Assembly: GCF_043290135.1 (NCBI RefSeq)
Contig: NC_134700.1
Coordinates: 76,872,000 to 76,935,999, forward strand
DNA length: 64,000 nt
Direction of reading: 5' to 3'
DNA from: Rhipicephalus microplus
Taxonomy: Eukaryota > Arthropoda > Arachnida > Ixodida > Ixodidae
This document shows, piece after piece, positions 57,594 to 64,000 of the stretch (position 1 is the stretch's first letter; every line of letters begins with the position of its first letter). The notes beneath the pieces were generated by a model. It made no database searches. It was not told the DNA's origin and saw nothing but the letters and a program-made list of their open reading frames with translations. Position numbers and translations under genes: made by a program.

Positions 57594-58130
57594 AGTGAAG
57601 AAGATAATTGCTACTTGAGGATGCAGAGGGTACTTGTCAAGCCGTGAAGAAGATGACGTTCCGTTGTCTCCTGTGCCCATTCTGTGAAGAAACAAAAGCA
57701 TTATTTTCTACCATGCAGAAATTAAAAAATAATTCGGAAAGCATTCCTAAAAATCTAGGCGCATGAAATTCTAATGCCTGCCTAAATATATTTTTGACGA
57801 ATACTTTTGATAATGTGAATGAAAGCCGCACATACATTCGATTTTTACAGGGTGAGATCAACTCAACTGTCTGGTCTACTCAAAATTTTAGTTTTCTATT
57901 ATAGTAGTAGCTCGCCTTTTCTCCTATTGATTCTTCGTCATATAGTTTCTTTTGTTTATCATTTTTCATTTTCTTGTTTTTATTGTTTCAATATTTTTTT
58001 TATTTTAACAATAGGCTCTTGTGGTATTTGCGGCAGCAGAACAAGAGGAAGCCCAGAACACTCAGGGGAACGCGGCGTCAATTACGCCAAGTGTCGAGGC
58101 GCCCACGTCGGCGTCTGAAAGCGATTGATC
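57591..58130. other. AT-rich spacer
   Basis: The first 14 bases match the start of the element C LTR in the opposite orientation. The rest is AT-rich with no clear coding. It may include the 5' LTR and leader of element E, but no repeat partner lies in the window to prove it. Confidence 0.35.
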
Positions 58131-58169
58131 GTTTAAGGCCGGATTGAAATAACAAATGCTCGTGGAACA

Positions 58170-59060
58170 CCTTGATCAGTATTTGCCGCGTCTTTCAACC
58201 CATTAGTAGAACGTCACAAATTCACAAGTCGGCGGCAACTGCCCGGTGAAAATTTCTTGGAATATGTGACGGTTATTAAAAAAAAGGCCATGAAATGTAA
58301 ATTTGGCGTAACATACGCGAACGCGTCTGAAACCAAATCATTCACGGTACCTCCAACACTGCAGTTTAGAGAGAAATGGGTTGCGCATGGGGAAGATTTG
58401 TCACTATAAAAGGCCGAAGAAATCGGGCGGACTTTGAAAGCTTTAGTCCGTGGCTAAAGTTTGTTTCGGGTCAACCAGAAAGTGTTCAAGTGATCGGACA
58501 TGGCGCGCAAGATGGCGGCGCAAAAAACAAAGAATGGCAATAATGGCCGCAGCAACTCGGGAAGACGCGACGTTACCGGAACGTAAGTGGAAGGACGTGA
58601 CGTCACAGAAACTCTGGAAAGAACAAATGATTACTTTCCCCCACAGTCATCGATGGAGTCCCGGAGTGCAGTTCAGAATGAAACGTCTCGAGGTGACTTA
58701 CCGCATCAAGCGTGTGGCCGCTGCGGAAGCAGATATAATCGTTCGTTTTTCCGAAAATGTCCAGCAAAGAATCGGTGTTGTCGCAAGTGTAACACTCTGG
58801 GACATTTCGGGAAGAAGTGTCGCAAGACAGACCAGATCCAAAACTTGTCTGCCAGGGAAGTCATTGGCGTCGTACCGGAACGCCAACTTAATAAACATGC
58901 GTCAAGTTCCACAGTGGTATCTTCGTATCTTCCTGCGTCGAACGGGCTTACAGTTGGCGTTGCATCCAGAAGAGACTTAGTCGTCCACGCGGTGGTTGGT
59001 GGTGTAATTCTGCAACTGTTAGTGGATACTGGAGCGTCTGTATCTTTGATGACTGTCTAA
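58170..59060 (+). pseudogene. Element E gag end and protease
   Basis: The gag capsid end runs from about 58175: ERHKFTSRRQLPGENFLEYV and KAEEIGRTLKAL, with stops at 58409 and later. A nucleocapsid follows (CGRCGS...CPAKNRCCRKCNTLGHFGKKC; the first knuckle lost its His to Asn). Protease LLVDTGASVSLMTV sits at 59020-59057, ending in TAA. Several frames are needed. The longer overlapping frame 58450-58980 is a shadow. Confidence 0.75.
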
Positions 59061-59289
59061 GACTTCCAACGCCACTTCAGCAAACAACATGTCCTGTCCA
59101 AGGCTGTCGTAGACCTGCAGAATTTTCTCCAAACAGAGCATCAGAGTCATCGGCTCTTTTTTAAGTTCCAGTGACGGTGTTACAGCGGTCCTCCATCATT
59201 GTTTTCTACGTCACCGACAAAGGCACAATGCTCTTGGGGCTTGATGCCGTCCAGCGACTGGGCATTCAGTCCGCGCCTGCAGTTTTGCA

Positions 59290-59990
59290 AAATATGATGA
59301 CACAGTTGTTAATTATATGCAAAAGTGTAGTTTGACATCTTGATGATATTCTTGTGTTGGGGAAGCCTCAGTCTGAGCATGACGCGAGCCTTATTGCAGT
59401 TTTGACTTGTATAGCAAACAATGGCATGAAGTTAAACGATAAATGTCTTTTTTCCGTCAAAGAGCTCAGTTTCTTGGGACACAGGATTTCAGCCGAGGGT
59501 CTCTCACCTTTGGACAGTAAAGTGAATGCTATCGTGAATGCTCCAACTCCTACAGACATTGAGTCATTGCGCTCATTTTTGCAGCTGATAGGCCATTGTT
59601 ACAAGTTCTTAGATCGCTATGCAGATCTAGTCGAACCACTTCATCTCAAGCTCAGACAGGGCTGAAAGTTGTCATGGTCGGAGAGTGCTCAAAGCAGTTT
59701 CATGCAGTTGAAAACGCATCTCACTTGCTCACCTGTGAATAAGGTGTTCAATCCAGATCTACCTGTGGTAGTTACGAGCGATGCATCTGACGTTGGTATC
59801 GGAGCAGTGTTACAGCAGTGGTATGGTCTTAAGCTTGAAACCGTAGCATTCTCGTCGAGAACCCTGTCAGAAACAGAAAGGAAATACTCTTTGGGCGAAC
59901 GCGAAGCGCTTGCGTGCCTGTTCGCATGTGAAAAGTGGCACATTTATCTTTGTGGTAGGCGTTTCACTCTTTGAGCTGACCATCAAGCTG
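59290..59990 (+). pseudogene. Element E RT end and RNase H
   Basis: It resumes after a deletion at HLDDILVLGKPQSEHD (motif C), then ELSFLGHRISAEG and SLRSFLQLIGHCYKF. RNase H has VTSDASDVGIGAVLQQ, TERKYSLGEREALACLFAC and a TGA (about 59975) in front of ADHQAV. The RT fingers and most of the palm are absent. Confidence 0.8.
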
Positions 59991-60179
59991 TAGTTGCTTT
60001 GTTAGCCGCAGGAGATGCCGGTCGTCGACCGTTAAGAATTTTAAAGTGGTCAGCTAGACTTTCTTACTACAATTTTAATGTAGAATAATATAAGGGCTTA
60101 GAAAACGTGGTGGCCGATACCTTGTCTAGACTGCCATTACAGAACAGTCCAGAACTTAGTCAGGAGGAAGAAATAGTAT

Positions 60180-61740
60180 CATTAGTGACAGGAGTAGTCG
60201 ATAAAAACTGTGCAGCTTGCAACGAGTACGGATGAGACATTACAGAAAGTGTGGGAGTATGTATCCAAGGGTTGGCCATTAAAGGAACCAAATAATGACC
60301 TAACGGCATATTTTCATGTTAAAAATGATCTTTCTTTTGTAGACGGGTTGCTTATGCGTGGTGTCCATGTAGTCAGTCTGAATGTCCTTATACCTACTTT
60401 CATGCAGTTATCACATGAAAATCATCAAGGAATAGTACGCAGTAAGCAACTCCTCCGTGAAAGATATTGGTGGCCGCAAAAGGATCATTCTGTAGAGGAA
60501 TATGTAAAGCATTGTCATGCCTGTCAGTTGGCAGATAAGTCTGCCAAGCCTCGTGTGGCGCAACTGCAGCCAGTCTAATGGCCAGACGGGCCATGGAAAA
60601 AAAGGGGAATGGATATTGTCGGCCCATTAGATGCGTCTTTTACAAGGTATCTCGTAACATTGGTGGGTTACTATTCTAAGTGGCCCGAGGTTCTTGGAAC
60701 GAATACAATATCAGCAGAGGATGTCATTAAGCTGTTGGACTGATAATTTAGCTGCGAAGGGCTTCCAGAGGTATTAGTTACCGACAATGGTCAACAGTTT
60801 GTCACAGCAAATTGAGAACTATCTTAAGAAAAAAGGTATTCGTCACGTGTTCTCGTCAAAATCTTATCTCAGTCTAGAGGTGTAATATAGCGCCTAAATA
60901 CGGTTACAGGTAGCTGGACTGCAAGAGAAAGAACCAGCAAAAAGCGTCACAAAATTCTTGAGTTCATACGGAGTAACTTCACATGCGGTGACAGGACTTT
61001 CGCCAGCTTTTTTGCTGCATGGCCGTCCACCTCGCTCTAAAATTGAAATTAGCAACTTTAGGATGCGTCCTCAGGTATTAGGGTTACAAGCTGATTTCCC
61101 TCAGGTCCGTAATAGAGTCTCGGCAAAAGAGCGAAATAGTAAAGAATATTTTGATAGAAGGAAAGGTGCGCAGAGACACCGCATAAAGGTCGGAGAGTTG
61201 GTTAAATGAAGGTCTCATGGGAAAGAAAATTATAAGTATAGAAAGCCTCGTAGGGTGCAGGCTCAGGTTGCGCCTTTCACTTTTGTGCTAAGTGATGGCA
61301 ACAAGTTGAACACTTCCAAACTGACAGTGATTCCTGAGGGTTCCTTTGAGGAGGCCGGTCGTGCTACGCCACCTGAAGAATTAATTTACTCTAATACTAA
61401 CATAGACAGTTTTGATAGTCAGCCCCCTAGCTCACCTGCTCTAGTTGGCTCCCCCCCCCCTCTTCAGACAGGCTGTCAATGAGCAGAGCTCTCGGTTAAT
61501 GAAAGGCCTGAATCAGTGGTTCCTCAGGGAACGTTGGGATGTCAAGAGGACCCTGTCCATAGCTGTTCCCTCCATAGCTGTTCAAAATCATATCAATCCC
61601 AGGGAGGAGAAAATGAAGAAGCGACGGGGTTTTCGAAGTCGACCGAAAATGGTCGCAATCCATCAAGTTCTTCTGCGGCCTTTTCGCGTCCGCGCCGTGA
61701 GAAAAGGTGCCCAGAGTGGTTTGAAGACATTGTGACTTAA
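60180..61740 (+). pseudogene. Element E integrase and C-terminal tail
   Basis: Zinc region SHENHQGIVRSKQLLRERYWWP with HCHACQ, then RGMDIVGPLD and VLVTDNGQQF for the two catalytic aspartates. The Glu-bearing stretch near 60860-60900 is destroyed. The C-terminal part has LSPAFLLHGRPPRSK and KVGELVK, then a tail ending RREKRCPEWFEDIV at 61740. Many stops. Confidence 0.78.
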
Positions 61741-62430
61741 GTGCGGACATCATGGAGATTGACTGTGGCATTGTAGTGTGTGTTGTTTTGTATGATCGGG
61801 GAACCATCTTGTGTGTTGTGGTGCCACTCATGGATGTGCGGAGAGATCATTCATCTCACCGTTGGTGTGACTTTAGTTGGATGTGTGGATACTCACGGGA
61901 CTGTGATGACTGTTTTCATCGACGGGTGGATGATCGGGTGTTGTGGCGCCATCCTTGAGAAGGATGCGCACAGTGTGTCGCGTTGTTGTGGGCTTTATAT
62001 ATAGATGTCATTGCAGACTGGCACACGGGATTGTCAACAAACAATTACGTGTGTACGTGTCGCTTCGTGGTGTAGTTTTAATAAACTGCTGCTGGTCAGC
62101 CGGTTCGTTGTTGTGCTTCCGCGGAGTACGTTTGACTCGCTCATGTCGGTGGGCCGATTGCCGGTGCGTGCCGAATTCGCGTCGAGTCGTCGGGCCCCTT
62201 GCTATCCTTTGGACGCCACCCGCCGACACGGCAGCTCTCAATAAGAATATCACATATAGGCTACCACTACATTTCATGGCCGATCCCCCAGAGTGAGTTT
62301 GTGCCAGTACGTACAGGCAACAAACAAACAAACAAACAAACTCAGCGGTTAGGCTTGATCCGCCATTTCGACGCCAGTTGTCAAAAACTGCTAGCTTTTG
62401 CATAAACAACTGATGCTTCTAAACGTCTTG
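61741..62430 (+). repeat. Probable 3' LTR of element E and junction to element F
   Basis: It contains a TATA-like CTTTATATATAG at 61989-62000 and AATAAA at 62080-62085, in the spacing of an LTR promoter and poly(A) signal. A (CAAA)n tract lies at 62312-62340. The border between the E LTR and the F LTR cannot be fixed without second copies. Confidence 0.4.
62312..62341. repeat. (AAAC)n microsatellite
   Basis: Seven repeats of CAAA. Confidence 0.9.
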
Positions 62431-62484
62431 TTTTAATTGGTAAAAGTGCAGGATAATTCCATAATCGTGGATTTTCGCAACCGC

Positions 62485-63738
62485 ATGTTGCCTCCCATTC
62501 CTACAATGTCCACGGATGAAGACCAACAGGCTGCCGCCTCGTCTTCGAATACTCCGGCTCATGTTTGTCCCGGCCCCATTGAGCTACGCGGTCCGCCTAC
62601 CTTGAGTGGAACTGACAAGGACGCAGAAGACTGGCTTGATAAATACGACCGGCTGAGCAAGCACAACAAATGGGATGATGCACACAAGCTCACTGTCGTC
62701 CAGTTTTATTTAACTGACGTCGCCAGTCTGTGGTACCGCAACTACAAGAGAGACCTTCTCACATGGTAAGCCTGAAACGGCGTTCGCAGATTTATTCGGC
62801 CGCCCAGCGCTTCGGAGGCTGCGTGCTGAAAAACACCTGCGCACTCAAGCCCAGAAAAGTGGCCAAAACTACAACAGCTATTTCAAAGATGTGATCGACC
62901 TTTGCCGGCGTGTCAACATGGCTATGACAGAAGCCGAGAAGATCAAGCACATCTTGAAAGGTCTGAGGACGCCTTTCAGATGCTCGTCGCCAAGAACTCC
63001 CAAACGGTAGCGGATGTAATTCAACTTTGTCAAAGCTATGACGAGCTATAGAAACAGCATGAGCCTACTCGTCACGCCAGTGTGTCATGTGCTACCGTTT
63101 CCGCTTTAACGACGGCTGACACTTCGGACGACCATATTTCCTTGCTCCTTGAGATCAAGCAGTTCGCACGGGATTAGGTCTCGCGCCAGCTGTCCCTTGT
63201 GCCATCTACCTTTGAAAGGGCGCCATCTGGTTTGCCGACGCCGATACAGCGAGTCGTTCGGGAGCAAGTATCAGAGGTTCTACCCGCAGCCAATGTACCA
63301 GCTGTGACTTCTCCACTGACGTATGCAGAAGCATTGACCGTACCACGGCATTTGCCTGTCGCGAATAACTACATCCCCGCACGCCCCTATGCCCCACTAA
63401 CCGAGCCTGTGCACCCGGCCACCCGTCCGTTTTCCCGACCAACACCACGATTTCAGAACCCATGGTGCACTCCGGACAACCACCCCATATGCATTGCCTG
63501 TGATTTTGCTGGTCATGTAGCATGGTTTCGCTGATGGCGTGAGTTTCTCATGCGTGACGACGTGCGGTCTAACACTTATGACTTTCCGCCGAGACCTCAG
63601 GCTGTCTCTGGCTTGACCGCCGCCACGGATAACTTTACAGCTCTCCACAACTTTCACAGACGCCGGTCATTTTCCCCTCAGTGCTTTTCTCCTTCACCTA
63701 TTAGACGACGCTCTCCCCCCAACCCTGAGGAAAACTAG
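62485..63738 (+). pseudogene. Element F gag (Mag-like gypsy, plus strand)
   Basis: The start is at 62485 or 62506. The capsid has PPTLSGTDKDAEDWLDKYDR and FYLTDVASLWYRN. Stops and frameshifts occur at 62767, about 62960-63050, 63174 and 63532. The knuckle reads CIACDFAGHVAWFR, with the last Cys as Arg, as in element C. The tail IRRRSPPNPEEN ends with TAG at 63736-63738. A TGG primer-binding-like site (62438) is less similar to those of A-D. Confidence 0.82.
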
Positions 63739-64000
63739 GCACCGCAGTTCCGGGGGCACGAACTTCGCAGCTTTCCAACTCTAAAAGACCTCGTTTTTCA
63801 CCGGCTTATATCGTCGCTGCAACCGTAGAAGGTGTAGCTCTTTTAGCCCTGGCCGACACTGGTGCCGCAGTGTCTGTTATGAATGAGCAACTTTGCCGTA
63901 GACTGAGAAAAGTAACGGCACCTCTTCACGACTTTTTTGTAGCCCTGCGAGTCGCCAACAACTTCGCGCTTTCGCTGCTTGCACGGCACGCGTTGTTATT
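63735..64000 (+). pseudogene. Element F pol start (protease), cut by the window end
   Basis: Entered in the -1 frame from gag at GGAAAACTAG. It shows LLALADTGAAVSVMN (protease; Ala in place of the usual hydrophobic before Asp) and LCRRLRKVTAPL, then runs off the window. No stop up to 64000 in this frame. Confidence 0.75.

Larger units (their letters stand above)
58130..62430 (+). mobile_element. Decayed Ty3/gypsy element E (different lineage from A-D)
   Basis: gag, protease, RT end, RNase H and integrase lie in order on the plus strand, and a probable 3' LTR follows. Two CCHC-like knuckles and the RNase H/integrase style differ from the Mag-like elements. Large deletion in RT. Confidence 0.75.

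Noticed and set aside
58450..58980. 176-codon frame, the longest in this stretch
   Set aside because: The neighbouring frame shows the zinc knuckles and protease of element E; this one has no motifs.
62312..62341. CRISPR-like or array-like repeats, including the CAAA run
   Set aside because: Only simple microsatellites are present; no spaced repeats and the window is eukaryotic.

Overview
The window is an arthropod-type repeat landscape, most likely tick or another arachnid. This is inferred from the mix of Mag-like Ty3/gypsy elements with very short LTRs, Penelope-like elements, several LINE clades, a piggyBac transposon and abundant (AT)n tracts. It is not bacterial. I could not recognise any host gene with confidence. 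Nearly everything codable is a retroelement or transposon, and most copies carry stops, frameshifts or deletions.

Layout. 1-2166: end of a BEL/Pao element, then the end of a gypsy element. 2167-4361: an internally deleted gypsy element (G) set between microsatellites. 4362-5572: a diverged direct repeat. 5573-8735: a tRNA-like head followed by an RTE-type LINE. 8752-15818: two copies of one Penelope-like element (PLE-1) in inverted orientation with a 5'-truncated CR1/L2-like LINE between them. 15930-17540: the RNase H end of an I/R1-like LINE. 17541-23600: poorly resolved DNA with gag-like scraps and two repeat arrays. 23606-30195: a Tx1-like LINE split by a piggyBac transposon (27180-29627). 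30196-31466 and 36555-36848: SINE-like and LINE remnants interrupted by gypsy element A (31467-36554). 36977-41627: a second inverted Penelope-like pair (PLE-2). 41715-47094, 47165-52347 and 52382-57522: gypsy elements D, B and C, head to tail on the minus strand. 58130-62430: a decayed gypsy element E of another lineage (plus strand). 62485-64000: the start of gypsy element F (plus strand, runs off the end).

The most informative parts: element B looks intact (identical 137-bp LTRs, full gag and pol). The piggyBac element sits exactly at a TTAA inside the Tx1-like LINE and has a predicted two-exon transposase. The gypsy elements share a -1 frame gag-pol junction at a G/A-run plus AAC-TAR motif. 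The Penelope-like 3' ends carry hammerhead-ribozyme-like sequences. Many element ends abut (AT)n microsatellites, so that tracts of AT repeats act as landing sites or as seams between insertions.

In working elements, Gag packages the RNA; protease, RT, RNase H and integrase copy and insert LTR elements. The LINE and Penelope proteins prime reverse transcription at nicked DNA. The piggyBac transposase cuts and pastes at TTAA. Here only B (and, with a caveat on its C-terminus, piggyBac) looks capable of encoding its own machinery.
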